Part shown: piece by piece, positions 45,095 to 54,463 of the stretch
Numbering within the stretch: position 1 is the stretch's first letter
Layout of the letters: each line of letters opens with the position of its first letter
DNA from: Actinomyces trachealis
Lineage (GTDB): Bacteria > Actinomycetota > Actinomycetes > Actinomycetales > Actinomycetaceae
Assembly: GCF_015711475.1 (NCBI RefSeq)
Contig: NZ_CP065027.1
Coordinates: 62,001 to 126,000, forward strand
Length of the DNA stretch: 64,000 nucleotides
Reading direction: 5' to 3'
The notes under the pieces: generated by a model
Databases searched by the model: none
What the model saw: only the letters and a program-made list of their open reading frames with translations
Told to the model about the DNA's origin: nothing
Program-made: the position numbers and the translations under genes

Positions 45095-46135
45095 TCACAT
45101 GCCCGCCCTGGCGTCGGCGGCTCGTTCGAGGAGCGCGGCGGCGGGGGCATTGTCTTCCCACCGCCCTGACCTCAGGCCGCAGTGGGGGTTAGGGCAGCGT
45201 CGGCAGCCACGGGTGGATCCACTGGAAGAGCTTTGGCGCGGTCTCCACCGGGAAGGTCGCCCCATAGAGGTGATTTGCAGGCTCAACAGGATGAGGGAGA
45301 CGAAGCGTCTATGGAAGGCCAGAGCCGCCACGCAGGCCTGGTTGACCGCCACGAAGCAGATTGAGGTCACCACTGCCATCGCGCACAAGCCCAACAGGTT
45401 CTTGGCGTACAGTTCGCCAGCGGCGTTGACCGCCAGCATCATCACCAGCGCCTGCGCCACGGCCAGGAGTACCGCGGTAGTGGCGGGGCGGATGGTGGAG
45501 GCCCACCAGTGTTCGCCGTGGTCGCGTTTGTCCAGCGCTGGCAGGATCAGGAATAGGGCGATCCCCCGATCCACAGGGCCAGGTTCATGAACATGGGGGT
45601 GAAGCCAGCACCGTTGTTGGCCACGCCGTGGTCGCGCACAGCGTCCACCTGGGTCACGGAGGCAGCGGTCTGGGCCACGGTTGAGCGCTGGGCCTCGTTG
45701 TAGATGGGGATCTTGTTGGCGCCGTCAGGCTGCCGGAGAGTTTGACCGACAGCATCCCGAGCACGTGAGCGGAGACCTTCTCCACGGTGACGGAGACGTC
45801 TTTGGCGGCTGCGTTGATGGCGTCCTTCATCTCTGGGGGCAAGGAGTCGACGATGTTCTGCCCGTCAGCCTTGACTGGCTGATCGCCTTGGCGGCCTGTG
45901 AGTCCTGCTTGTAGGAGATGATGAAACGGTCTGCTGACTGTACGCCGTCGGTGGCGCCTGCTTGGGGTGCGGTGGTCTGTTCGGGGGAGGTGGGGCTCGC
46001 GGTGTTGGAGCGGAAGACGCCGCTCATAACTACGACCACGGCAAGGACGGCGACGACGGCGATCACTGCGAGCGCAGCCAGCGGTCCAGCGTTGCGGCGG
46101 GTTGTCGATGTTATGGGAGGGTTTTCCGTTAGGCC
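45095..46135 (-). pseudogene. YhgE/Pip-family membrane protein, multiply broken
   Basis: Pieces in several minus-strand frames are in the right order: an N-terminal helix (AVIAVVAVLAVVVVMSGVF), SADRFIISYKQDSQAAKAIS, LPPEMKDAINAAAKDVSVTV, IPIYNEAQRSTVAQTAASV, MFMNLALWIGG and a four-helix end with VMMLAVNAAGELYAKNLLGL and VAVNQACVAALAF. YhgE/Pip proteins are ABC-2-like membrane proteins linked to type VII secretion or phage infection. At least three frame changes and shortening of the middle domain mark it as dead. Confidence 0.65.
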
Positions 46136-46342
46136 TCAGGCAGGCGGGACTGGACGGTTCTCAGGGGGAGCCGGTGAGAAGCGTTGGAGTGAACAGCGCT
46201 CGTGGATGACCTAATTCTGACTGGCCTGCGGGGGAGGGGCCCCACCGGGGTGATCTCCGCGATGGTGCGGCTAGGTGTGCGCCTGGCTGCGGGGGCGCAA
46301 GCGGCAGCACCAAGGTGAACCGTCCTGGGGTTTGTGCCGTGG

Positions 46343-47255
46343 TTAGGGTGCAACGGGCGCTGGGTTTTGGTGGTGAGTGTAGGCTGCTTCGACCTGTGTG
46401 GGTGTGTGGTAGGCAAGGGCCTGGTGCAGGTGGGTTGTGTTCAGTGCGCCCAGCCCACGATGCGACGGGTGCAAGGCGTCGGTGATAAACGCCACGTAAC
46501 ACAAGCCCGTCAGGATGCGCACGTAGGTGATGTCAGCGACCCATAGCTGATGCGGCCGCGCCGCGATGAACTTGCGTTCCACCAAATCGGGGCGGGAATT
46601 CGGCGCGTTGGCAGGGCGTGTGGTGACCGGCTTGCGGCCACGGCGCACACCGACCAGACCGGCGGTCCTCATCAAGGCGGGCGACCTGGTCACGGCCGAT
46701 CTGCCAGCCAGCACAGAGCATGGCATGGTGCATCTTGCACACCCCATAGACGCCGTAGCTCTCGGCGTGAACCGGCTTGACCTCCTCCACAAGGACCTCG
46801 TCGCGCAAGGCCCGGGCGCAAGCCGGTCGCATCTTCGCGGCGAGGTCACCGCGCGAGGTGATGAACCCACACTCCCTCGCGCCCAGGACGCGGCAGATCG
46901 GCCCCGGCCCCGAAGTGACCGCGGTACTGGTCGATGAACCGGATCATCTCGTCGTGGGGCGGTCGAGTTCCGCTGCGAAAAAAGCCGAAGCAGCCTTGAG
47001 GATCTCATTGGCCCGGCGGGCTTGGGCAAGCTCGCGCTTGAGACGCTTGTTCTGCACCTAGTGGCTCTCGACCACAGGCGTTGGTTCTACCTCGTGGCCG
47101 TATCGGTTGCACCACATCCGCAAGGTCTCCTCACCGACGCCGACCTGCGGGGCGATAGCCCGGATCGAGTGCGAACGCGGTCCTCCCTGGACCGCTTGAC
47201 GTTCGAGGACCATTCAAACCGCGCGCTACTCAGCCTTGTGAGTAAGGCCTCCTCA
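46343..47255 (-). mobile_element. IS3-family element, degenerate orfA-orfB
   Basis: The minus strand encodes orfA pieces (IRAIAPQVGVGEETLRMWCN, LKRELAQARRANEILKAASA) and orfB pieces (HQLWVADITYVRILTGLCYV, then NTTHLHQALAYHTPTQVE). A stop or frame change separates most of them and the central catalytic part between FITDA and the C-terminus is deleted. It is not able to move itself. Confidence 0.7.
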
Positions 47256-47672
47256 TAAAGTAGGAAGCGATACGACCAGATAGTAGGTGCCGAGACTCTC
47301 GAGCTGTTAGCGATGCTTCTTCCTGTAATCAAGAACAAGTGAGGACGGCGCCGCGGTCGGCTCCGTTCTAGTCACACAGGAGTGGCCATGATTGAATCCG
47401 CAGGCCTGTGCAGTCGGCAGTGTTGGCGCGAAATGCAGCCCGATGCTGGTGGGTGGTCAGGCGAAATCCTTTGCTTTGGTAGTCGGGGAGAACAGGGTGA
47501 CGGATGGGTGTGCTCGGTGCTGATCGGAGTGGCCGATGTACATCAGTGACCTCAAGGAGCCCAGTCCCGCCGGACTTCGCCGGGCGTGCAGACTCCAGTC
47601 CCCTGCGGCCTGGTTTCACGTTCCTTCCGCCTGCCCAACGGAGAGGCCAAGCCCCCGTTCGTGATTTACACT
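47256..47672. other. Gap without recognisable gene
   Basis: Both strands were read in this stretch between the IS3 remnant and the RiPP remnant. Short open frames exist but none has a family signature, ribosome site or codon pattern that I would support. Confidence 0.4.
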
Positions 47673-47713
47673 GCTGCGCTAGACAATCCGTCGGCGGTGT
47701 TGTCTAGCGCAGC
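47673..47713. repeat. 14-bp inverted repeat hairpin
   Basis: GCTGCGCTAGACAA (47673-47686) and its inverted copy (47700-47713) flank 13 bases. No T-run follows. It lies at the edge of the YcaO fragment and may be a junction or terminator relic. Confidence 0.5.
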
Positions 47714-47715
47714 GT

Positions 47716-47848
47716 AACTGGACTCATTCTAATGTCCAGGGAAACTTTGACGGCGCTGGCGGAGCGATAGAGCCCGTGAGGGCCAGAGACATCTCCATCG
47801 TTGAATCCCTAGAACGCTACTCCTCTTCCAGGAGAGTTCCCAGGCCTG
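47716..47848 (+). pseudogene. YcaO cyclodehydratase fragment (RiPP biosynthesis)
   Basis: The frame reads NFDGAGGAIEPVRARDISIV then ESLERYSS, which fits the conserved (G)A...A...EALERYS region of YcaO ATP-dependent cyclodehydratases. Nothing of the remaining enzyme is present, and the text passes into another frame that belongs to a LanB-like C-terminus. The assignment rests on this short motif only. Confidence 0.4.
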
Positions 47849-47849
47849 T

Positions 47850-48302
47850 GTGGACAACCGGGTATGGACCTGGACTCCGCTGGAGCGACTCGTGTCTGCT
47901 ATCGACTACATCGGTGCCGTGGAGCGCGAGGGAGGCTTTGAGCAGGGTGCCTTGCGCGAGCGGATCGCGGCTCGGTGGGCCAACCGTCTCCGCTATGGTG
48001 GGCTCGAACCTGACAAGCTTCGCCGAAGAGCTCCCATCCTCAATGAGTTCCTGCGTGCCCGCGCTCGGCTTCCCGCCGACTGGACGGAATTGGTGCAGCT
48101 CACCTGCAGGATTCTGGCGAAGCGGTCAGCTTCAGCCGCTCCGGACTTTCCGCTCGATCTCGTGCATATGCACATCAATAGGATCGGACTCAATCCGCTC
48201 GAGGAGTGCATGGCGGCACACCTCTGTGAAACATCACCCACCACTGAAGGAGACACTTACCATGACCGCCGAAAGCCCCGCGCCTTTGAACTGGTCCCCG
48301 AA
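47850..48302 (+). pseudogene. Thiopeptide-type/LanB C-terminal domain fragment
   Basis: The frame contains ALRERIAARWANRLRYGG, ILNEFLRARARLPADW and LDLVHMHINRIGLNPLEECM. The HMHxNR element near the end is typical of the C-terminal domain of lantibiotic dehydratases and thiopeptide-type bacteriocin biosynthesis proteins. The N-terminal elimination or glutamylation parts are missing. Its 3' end is cut by an insertion sequence at 48303. Confidence 0.45.
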
Positions 48303-48318
48303 AGTTGGACTGGTTTAA
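48262..48318 (+). pseudogene. Start of a gene cut off by the insertion sequence
   Basis: An ATG behind GAAGGAGACACTTACC opens MTAESPAPLNWSPK and then runs into the IS end. The good ribosome site suggests a real start, perhaps of the ABC ATPase whose remainder lies beyond the IS. The intervening Walker A region would then have been lost. Confidence 0.35.
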
Positions 48319-48320
48319 TT

Positions 48321-49213
48321 CTAGGCGGTTAGGTGCTTAAGGGTCTGGCTTCGATATTGCATCGGGGTCAGGCTCTTGAGTCGTTTCTGGATTCGTTCGT
48401 TGTTGTACCAGTAGATGTATTGGTCGATTGCGTGGTAGAACTCATCGAGGTTGGTAAATGTTTCACCGTGGTACATCTCTGCCTTGAGGTGCCCGAAGAA
48501 GTTTTCCATGACCGCATTGTCGTAACAGTTGCCTTTCCTTGACATAGACTGTGTTCCTCCGATACCCGTGATGAGTTTGCGCCAGCTCGAATGCTGGTAC
48601 TGGAACCCTTGATCCGTATGCACAAGTAGTCCTTGCCCCGGCGATTCTTGAGCGATGGCATCGCGCAATGACTGTGAGGTCAACGCCGTATTTGGCGAGG
48701 TTGAGATGCTGTAGGACACGATCGAGCGATCACATAAGTCCATGATCGGCGACAGGTAGACCTTGGTACCGGCAACACGAAACTCCGTGACATCACTTGC
48801 CCACACCGTATTTGACTTATCGGGTGTGAAACATCGATCCAGCACGTTGTGTGCGATGTGGCTGACAGTTCCTTTGTAGGAGTTGTACTTCTTTTTCACC
48901 CTGACTTTGGACTTCAACCCCAGCTGGTTCATGAGCTTGTAGACCAGCTTATGGTTGACGGCCCATCCTTCCCGTCGCAGTTGGGCGTGAACTCGCCGGT
49001 AGCCATAACGACGGTTCATACGCTCAAAGATCTCACAAATGGCTTGCTTGAGCTGGGTATGCTTATCGGCCACGCTCAGGCGATGTTGGTGATAGAAGAA
49101 TGTCGACCTGGCAAGACCTGCCCCAACCAGCAGGTCCTCTAGGCGGTGTGTTGACTTGAGGGTGACGATGACCTCGGCTTTTAGCCTCGCCGCTGGTTCC
49201 TCAAGTCCCGCAA
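48321..49213 (-). CDS. IS3-family transposase OrfB (made by -1 frameshift)
   Basis: The DDE integrase domain is readable with VWASDVTEFRVAGTKVYLSP, VHTDQGFQYQHSSW and ENFFGHLKAEMYHGE, plus the N-terminal HTH_21 (RRYGYRRVHAQLRREGW). A GTG/ATG-type start exists at about 49073, but the frame is open back to the A7 run, where it continues OrfA as YLKKIAGLEEPAARLKAEV. It is therefore produced as an OrfAB fusion. All catalytic acids appear intact. Confidence 0.85.
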
Positions 49214-49705
49214 TTTTTTTAAGTACGCATTTTCAGCCCGCAGTCGCTCCACCTCCCGGCGCAGCCGATCTTCCTCGGTCACGACCTTCCCAGGCCCGCT
49301 ACCTTTCGGTCGGCCTTTCGGTTTCGGGCGCAGCGCATCGTCACCACCTGTCCGCCAGGCCCGCACCCAATTCGTGACCAGTTGATCGGAAGACAACCCA
49401 AACTCACGGGCAAGATCCATCTTGGACTCGCCCGCAATAAAACGGTCAACGACTTCTTTCTTCACCTCGAAGGAATACTGCTGCTTGGTTGGTTTCTCCA
49501 CAAGACATAGCCTGCCATGAAGCTTGAACCTACGCTCGAGCGTCCTGACCGGATACAGACCAACTCCTAACCGATGAGCTGCGCCGGTATAGCCCACACC
49601 CTGTTCAAACAATTCGACAAGCTGTTCACGCTGCAACTGACTCAGAGAACTTCGTGCCCTCAAAAAACTACTCCCCACTAGTCGGAAACTGATTTCCCAG
49701 TCCAA
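49181..49705 (-). CDS. IS3-family transposase OrfA
   Basis: This protein of about 174 residues has two helix-turn-helix units (LSQLQREQLVELFEQGVGYT and a second around DLAREFGLSSDQLV) and a C-terminal leucine zipper (RLRREVERLRAENAYLKKL). The start may lie a little inside the listed frame, which begins at the IS tip. It ends after the A7 slippery run at 49214-49220. Confidence 0.85.
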   Translation of the reverse strand: MDWEISFRLVGSSFLRARSSLSQLQREQLVELFEQGVGYTGAAHRLGVGLYPVRTLERRFKLHGRLCLVEKPTKQQYSFEVKKEVVDRFIAGESKMDLAREFGLSSDQLVTNWVRAWRTGGDDALRPKPKGRPKGSGPGKVVTEEDRLRREVERLRAENAYLKKLRDLRNQRRG

Positions 49706-49710
49706 CTAAT

Positions 49711-50504
49711 GGGGAGCAGTTCAGTTTTTGGCCTGCGCACCCCTGACTCGGGATCCGTACGCACCCTGGGCCTCGACCCGCGCATCGAACGGGACCAGCT
49801 CAGCCGCCGCGTCGCCATCCAGCCGCAGGAGGCCAAGGTATTTCGAATACCTTCGCGTCGGCGAACTGCTGGACCTGTGGTCCTCATTATATGACCGTCC
49901 CCGGCCTGTCGACGAAATCCTCGACTCTCTTGAGCTGGCGAAGTACGTCAAGCGTCAGGTTACCAAGCTCTCGGGGGGCACGCTCCAGTGTGTCAATGTC
50001 GCCTTGGCGATGGTATCCGACCCCGAACTGCTCATTCTCGATGAGCCCTCAACCGGCCTGGACCCGCGGGCTCGCGAACGACTGTGGTCGGTCCTTGGCA
50101 GCTGGCGGGACCGTGGCACCACGGTCGTTCTGTCCACACACTCCATGGAAGAGGCCGCTGCGCTGGCGGACTCAGTCTTTATTGTGGACCGCGGCAGGTG
50201 CGTCAGCTCCGGGACCGCTGAGGAACTGATCTCGACATTCGCCGGAGAGCCGACAGTCTTCTTTCGCCTGTCCGGCGACCTGTCCGAAGACGCCGCCTCC
50301 CGACTGCGGTCCCTCGGGGGCCTCACAATCAACCCGGACAACTCCGCCGCTCTCAAGACGACTCGGACCGATGAGGCACTCGCTCTGCTGTCACAAACTG
50401 CCGGGTGCCACGACTTCAGTATCCATCAGCCCACGCTGGGCGATGCCTACCTGGCTGCCACAGGCACCGAACTCACCGCGACCACGACACCTGAGAAAGA
50501 CTGA
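49711..50504 (+). pseudogene. ABC transporter ATPase, N-terminus lost and frameshifted
   Basis: One frame starts right after the IS with SSVFGLRTPDSGSVRTLGLD and RDQLSRRVAIQPQEAKVF; near 49838 it shifts, and the second frame continues EYLRVGELLDLWSSLY, LSGGTLQCVNVALAM, LLILDEPSTGLDP and VLSTHSMEEA. Walker A and the first 30-40 residues are gone. Without nucleotide binding the ATPase should be dead. It would have been the partner of the permease that follows. Confidence 0.75.
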
Positions 50505-50506
50505 CC

Positions 50507-51304
50507 ATGACCACTACGATGACCAGCGGTACCTGCAGCAGCGCCCGGCTCCTAACCATCACTCACTGGCGGGAGATGTCCCGCAATCGGACGAATTTCG
50601 GCGTTGTCCTCACCCTGCCCTTCATTATGGCCGGAATGTTCTTGGGCATGAATAAGACCCTCCACTCTACTATGGAGGGACCGGGGCCCGACTTCTCCGT
50701 TCTTGTGGTTCCTTTTACCCTATGCATGCTTCTCACCGGGACGTGCATGACACTGACCGCCGGTTCGATCGCCGAGTACCGGCAGCACGGCACCTTGCGT
50801 ATCCTGGGCACCACCCCGGTGTCACGGGGGCAATTCATCTTGACCCACCTGGCCGTTCGAGTGCTCCTCGCGCTCGCGCTCAGTATTCTGGTCGGTATTC
50901 TGGGTGTACTTCTGGGCATTAGCGAGACCGAGTCTGTGTGGCGCGCGGTCCTCGTCGCCTTGCCCTCCTCCGTCTTGTTCCTCGCTCTGGGCTACTTCAT
51001 CGGCTCGATCATCGGCTCGGGGCAGGGGGCCATTAATGTCGCCACATTCGCCGGATTGTTCCTCCTGTTTACCTCGGGGGTGGCCTTCCCCCTGGAACTG
51101 CTGTCCGACTCAGCCAAGCGCGTCCTCGACTTTCTCCCCACGTCCTACTTCGGGGACCTGCTGTTCTGGGTCAGCGGAGGCGCGCAGAGACATGAGACGG
51201 CGCTTGACTTCACGGTGCTCTTCGTTTCGGCGATTGTGGCTATCCCCTGGCTGTCAAGACTTTCCGCTGGGAGGCTGCGAAGAACTAAGTGGGTCGTTCA
51301 TTGA
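50507..51304 (+). CDS. ABC-2 type permease
   Basis: This 265-residue protein has six hydrophobic segments and the ABC-2 coupling stretch EYRQHGTLRILGTTPVSRGQ, as in drug or bacteriocin exporters (FLPTSYFGDLLFW near the end). It appears intact, starts three bases after the ATPase stop, and was probably the immunity/export channel of the RiPP locus. Its ATPase is broken, so it may not work. Confidence 0.75.
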   Translation: MTTTMTSGTCSSARLLTITHWREMSRNRTNFGVVLTLPFIMAGMFLGMNKTLHSTMEGPGPDFSVLVVPFTLCMLLTGTCMTLTAGSIAEYRQHGTLRILGTTPVSRGQFILTHLAVRVLLALALSILVGILGVLLGISETESVWRAVLVALPSSVLFLALGYFIGSIIGSGQGAINVATFAGLFLLFTSGVAFPLELLSDSAKRVLDFLPTSYFGDLLFWVSGGAQRHETALDFTVLFVSAIVAIPWLSRLSAGRLRRTKWVVH

Positions 51305-51395
51305 ATGGATGGAATCCGAAGTGAGGCGCTGTTATGGAGTGGAATACTGATGCGGCCCTGGATGTGAGTGCGCCTGGAGTGAGCTGGGTTGGTAT

Positions 51396-52850
51396 TTAGG
51401 GCCGGGTGGTTTGAGTGTCTTTCTGGTTGTGGTGCCATTGTTTGGTGTATTCCGCTGGTGGGATGAATCCCGGGCTTGAGTGCGGATGGTACGTATTGTA
51501 GCGTATCGACCATTGCCGTAGGCAGTGGCTGGCGTGGGCGGGGTCGTCGAAGAGTTCATCTTCGAGTAGTTCATCGCGTAGTCGGTTATGGAAAGAATCA
51601 ACGAACCCGTTGCGCCAGGGCATTCCCGGTAGGATGAACGCTTCCACAGTGAGTCTTTTTCGTTGGGTGTGTTTGTTGGGGTTGGTGATGATGGGTGTGG
51701 TTGTGGTGGTGTGGGTGGTGGTCTGTGGGTTGAGGGTGGCGTGTTGGGGGGCTTTGAGGTGTTTGAGTATCGTGTTTGCTCTCTGGGTGGGTGAGCGTAG
51801 GGCGGTGTGGGGGTTGTTTCGGGTCTGGTCGTCGGGGCAGGGGTTGGTGCCCTTGCCGGGGGTGATGACGCCGATGCCGGTGCCGGTGTAGCTCTTGTCG
51901 GCCAGCGTCACCTGGGCGGCGGTCTTGTACAGGGCGGGCAGCGGCATGGGCGCGCGGTGGTGGTGTGGTGGGTCGATCCCGGCTCGGTGGGTGACCAGCA
52001 CCGGGATGCCGGTGTGGTTGGTCAGGACCTGGACGTTGCCTGCGAAGGTCTTGTGCTTACCTGAGTACCACGAGTGGTTGCCCCGCCAGGTGCGGGCTGC
52101 GAGGCCGTCGGTGCCGGTGGAGGGTGGCGTCCAGGCACACGAAAGGCTCGCCCTGGTCGTGCAGCTCCCCAAGGACGTCGGGCAGCTGTGGGGCGCGGCG
52201 GGCGAGGACCGCCAGGGCCTCGTGCAGGTACCTGCAGGCCGCGGCCAGGGAGACGTGGGCGCCTGGCGCCAGGGCCGCCACACCGGTGGCGCCGATGAGC
52301 CAGCACAGCAGCATCACGGCCTGCGTCCGGGGCGTGGCAGCGCGTTGCCACGAGCGGATGTCGTCAGCGCGGCGATGGGCCGACAGCCAGGCCAACACGG
52401 CGCGCACGGTGGCGCACGGCACGCTGAGGGTGGCACGACAGGACACCCACACGGAGCCTGCTTGCGAGCAGGTTTTTTCGTCAAACCCCATACTGACACA
52501 AGACCCCGCCCGCACCCGTCTATAACACACCCCCTCCCCCCACCACCCAACAATCCACACCCCCAAACCCACACACCCGGCGAGAAAGACTCACTCTGTT
52601 CTTGGGCGGCCCAGGCTGCCAGTGTGTGGGAGATGAATTCAGGGCCGTTGTCCATGCGTAGCACGCGGGGTCGGCCGCCATGGGCTGGGGCGAGGTTGTC
52701 AAGTAGGTCGATGACGCCGACTGCCGTGATCGAGCGTGCTACCTCGAAGCCTACGTGGGCACGGGTGAACTCATTGATGACATTGCAGATCTTGAATGAC
52801 TTGCCCTGGTAATCACTATCGAACTGGAAGTCCAACGCACCACCAGTCCA
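51396..52850 (-). mobile_element. IS3-family orfB remnant, split by an IS5-like insertion
   Basis: On the minus strand, DFQFDSDYQGKSFKICNVIN, HVGFEVARSIT and VLRMDNGPEFISHTLAAWAA encode the first part of an IS3 OrfB. After the insertion the frame resumes with VEAFILPGMPWRNGFVDSF, HNRLRDELLEDELF and IRYNTYHPHSS. Joining the two flanks restores an open frame (AAQEQ-VEAFILPG). The N-terminus and orfA are lost at the right edge. Confidence 0.75.
51648..52595 (-). mobile_element. IS5-like insertion sequence (948 bp) with frameshifted transposase
   Basis: Inverted ends of 24 bp (51648-51671 and 52572-52595) differ at three positions. The transposase reads AVLAWLSAHRRADDIRSWQR, GATGVAALAPGAHVSLAA, FVCLDATLHR, then after a one-base frame change AGNHSWYSGKHKTF-like residues and LTNHTGIPVLVTHRAG. 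It is therefore a pseudogene. It lies inside an IS3 orfB. Confidence 0.7.
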
Positions 52851-52859
52851 CTGAGCTGG

Positions 52860-54004
52860 TGGTGCGTGTGCGGCGCATGGCTTGTGCGTCGTGCTGAGGG
52901 GGGAGGCAAGCCGCCGCCCAGGTCGCCGCCAAGCACTCTAAGCTGACATGGTCGGCGGTGGACTGGGGGATGCGGGCCTTAGGGGTAGAACTCGTATCCG
53001 TGTCTGGCATCGCCAGAGCACCGGCCCCACCGGACTACTGGGCATGGTCGAGGGCGGGGCAAAAAGGGCGTTCCAAGACTGGCTCGAAGAGCAGGATGAG
53101 GACTTCCGCAAGGGTGTGCATGTGGTGGCTATGGATGCCTTCATCGGTTTCAAGGGCACCGCCACCCAGGCCCTGCCCACACCACGAAGGTTATTCAGTT
53201 GGTGGTGTAGGTGAATAGTGAGAGGGTGGCTGTGATGGGGGGGTAGTTGGTGGCGAGTATGTGCTAGTTTTTCAGGTGTGTGATAAGTCGTTCGATTCTA
53301 ACAGGCCTGAGATGTCTAGAGCGCGCACGTCGTGCTCACTGCCAGGCAGTGGGTCTGCGGCCCACACAAGGTCGTCCATCCAGGATGGCTAAGACCTGCA
53401 GGTTCAGGCCAGTGCGCCGGTGCTTGCCGCTGTAGAGGCTGTTCTGGTTCTTCCAGGCCCAACAAGGAAGAAGCGTGCCGTCCAGCACGTAGGACTGGCG
53501 TGGGTCTATCTCTTGTGCTGTCAACAGCCAGTCCTCTAAACCTTGGCCTATCAAGGCGGTAAGCGCACACACAGCCCGACTGATCGTGGACTGCCAGACT
53601 CCCATCATCTCGCTGATACACGCCTGGGACAGGTTATGGCGCAAGTAGATTAAATACGCACGCACCGCTTTCCCCAACCCTAAACGAGGCGAGATGTAAT
53701 GATCATCGAGTTCTTCTTTAACCCAAATCACTAGGTTGGCGAATTGCTCCTTGCTCAGCCCTGTACTACACTTTATGATGACGGCTCGTTGTCTTGAGGT
53801 GTTTGATTGTTCATAAACAAATTATCGCAAGAAACGAGCTGTCACTCTACTACAACACATCAAAACTCAAACATACCCCTGAACAACCTTCCACACCTAC
53901 ACGGCGTCGCCCTGGGCTTCCGCAACCTGAACCACTACACCACCCGTAGCCTCCTCGAAACAGGTGAATTCAGACCCCTCCTACACCCTTAAATCAGAAG
54001 AGCC
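52860..54004 (+). mobile_element. ISL3-family element, truncated and split by another insertion
   Basis: The plus strand encodes KHSKLTWSAVDWGMRALGV, GPTGLLGMVEGGAKRAFQDW and GVHVVAMDAFIGFKGTATQA, the central part of an ISL3 transposase. The C-terminus LPHLHGVALGFRNLNHYTTR, ending GEFRPLLHP, appears 700 bases later. The right terminal repeat CACCCTTAAATCAGAAGAGCC is at 53984-54004. The N-terminus is missing. Confidence 0.7.
53200..53835 (-). mobile_element. Second IS5-like insertion, shortened, inside the ISL3 element
   Basis: The minus strand reads LSKEQFANLVIWVKEELDDH, GLGKAVRAYLIYLRHNLSQ, MMGVWQSTISRAVCAL, SYVLDGTLLPCWAWKNQ and LYSGKHRRTGLNLQV, an IS5-type DDE transposase N-terminus. After 53340 only a degraded C-terminus (RIERLITHLKN, HILATNYPP) remains. 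It is a different lineage from the element at 51.6 kb. Confidence 0.65.
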
Positions 54005-54017
54005 GAAAAAGTTCCTT

Positions 54018-54038
54018 CACCCCTAAACGTGAAGAGCC
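54018..54038 (+). mobile_element. Solo ISL3 terminal repeat, tandem to the previous one
   Basis: CACCCCTAAACGTGAAGAGCC has the same orientation as the ISL3 end at 53984-54004, 34 bases away. It is the end of another ISL3 copy whose body is gone. Confidence 0.6.
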
Positions 54039-54117
54039 CGGAAATGTGCTGTGCGGGCCCGCCATCAAGTGGCAAACCCGCACAGTGGAGAACTGAAGAT
54101 GCTGGAGGTGAAAAGGA

Positions 54118-54315
54118 TTACCAGCAGAGAAATGCGGCCCAGAAGTTACGGCCAAAGTTATACGCGGGCTTGATTCCGGCCGAGGGCATAAAATGGGAGG
54201 TCGTTGTCGGCTTAAGGGTGTTAATGCTGGGTGCGGCGGAGGCTGGGGCAGAGATGATGGCTGCCAGCAGCGCTACGATGAGGGATGAGGTGGCGATGGC
54301 GCGGGAGAAACGCAT
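54118..54315 (-). CDS. Small secreted peptide (65 aa precursor)
   Basis: An ATG with a strong ribosome site (CCAAGGAG, 10 bases ahead) encodes a classic Sec signal peptide, MRFSRAIATSSLIV then ALLAAIISAPASA. Cleavage after ASA would release a mature peptide of 38 residues, beginning APSINTLKPTTTSHF and ending FGRNFWAAFLCW. It has one Cys, is aromatic-rich at the C-terminus and belongs to no family that I recognise. It follows the response regulator and kinase genes on the same strand by about 150 bases. A bacteriocin, pheromone or signal for that kinase are possible roles. Confidence 0.6.
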   Translation of the reverse strand: MRFSRAIATSSLIVALLAAIISAPASAAPSINTLKPTTTSHFMPSAGIKPAYNFGRNFWAAFLCW

Positions 54316-54463
54316 GGGAGGCAACTCCTTGGAGGCGATGAGGACTGCGTTGTCGGAAGCAAGTCTCACGTGCAGCAGGGGGCATGTGTATCCGCAGAAA
54401 GCATCCACTGCGCTCCTACTAAGGTAGTGGCGCACGACACTGCGGCTCCGTCTCGCGCAGGGA

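Larger units (their letters stand above)
48303..49707 (-). mobile_element. Intact-looking IS3-family (IS150-like) insertion sequence, 1.4 kb
   Basis: The element is bounded by inverted AGTTGGACTGG repeats (48303-48313 and 49697-49707). It carries orfA and orfB on the minus strand with a frameshift signal between them. No matching target duplication is seen at its borders, so it probably caused an adjacent deletion in the RiPP/ABC locus. Confidence 0.8.

Noticed and set aside
48300..49710. Target-site duplication flanking the IS3-family element
   Set aside because: No identical 3-4 bp words are found at the two borders under any reasonable placement of the inverted repeat, so none is annotated.
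51610..52812. Several plus-strand open frames across the nested insertion sequences
   Set aside because: The transposase motifs are all on the minus strand in this interval; the plus frames are Gly/Arg-rich mirrors.
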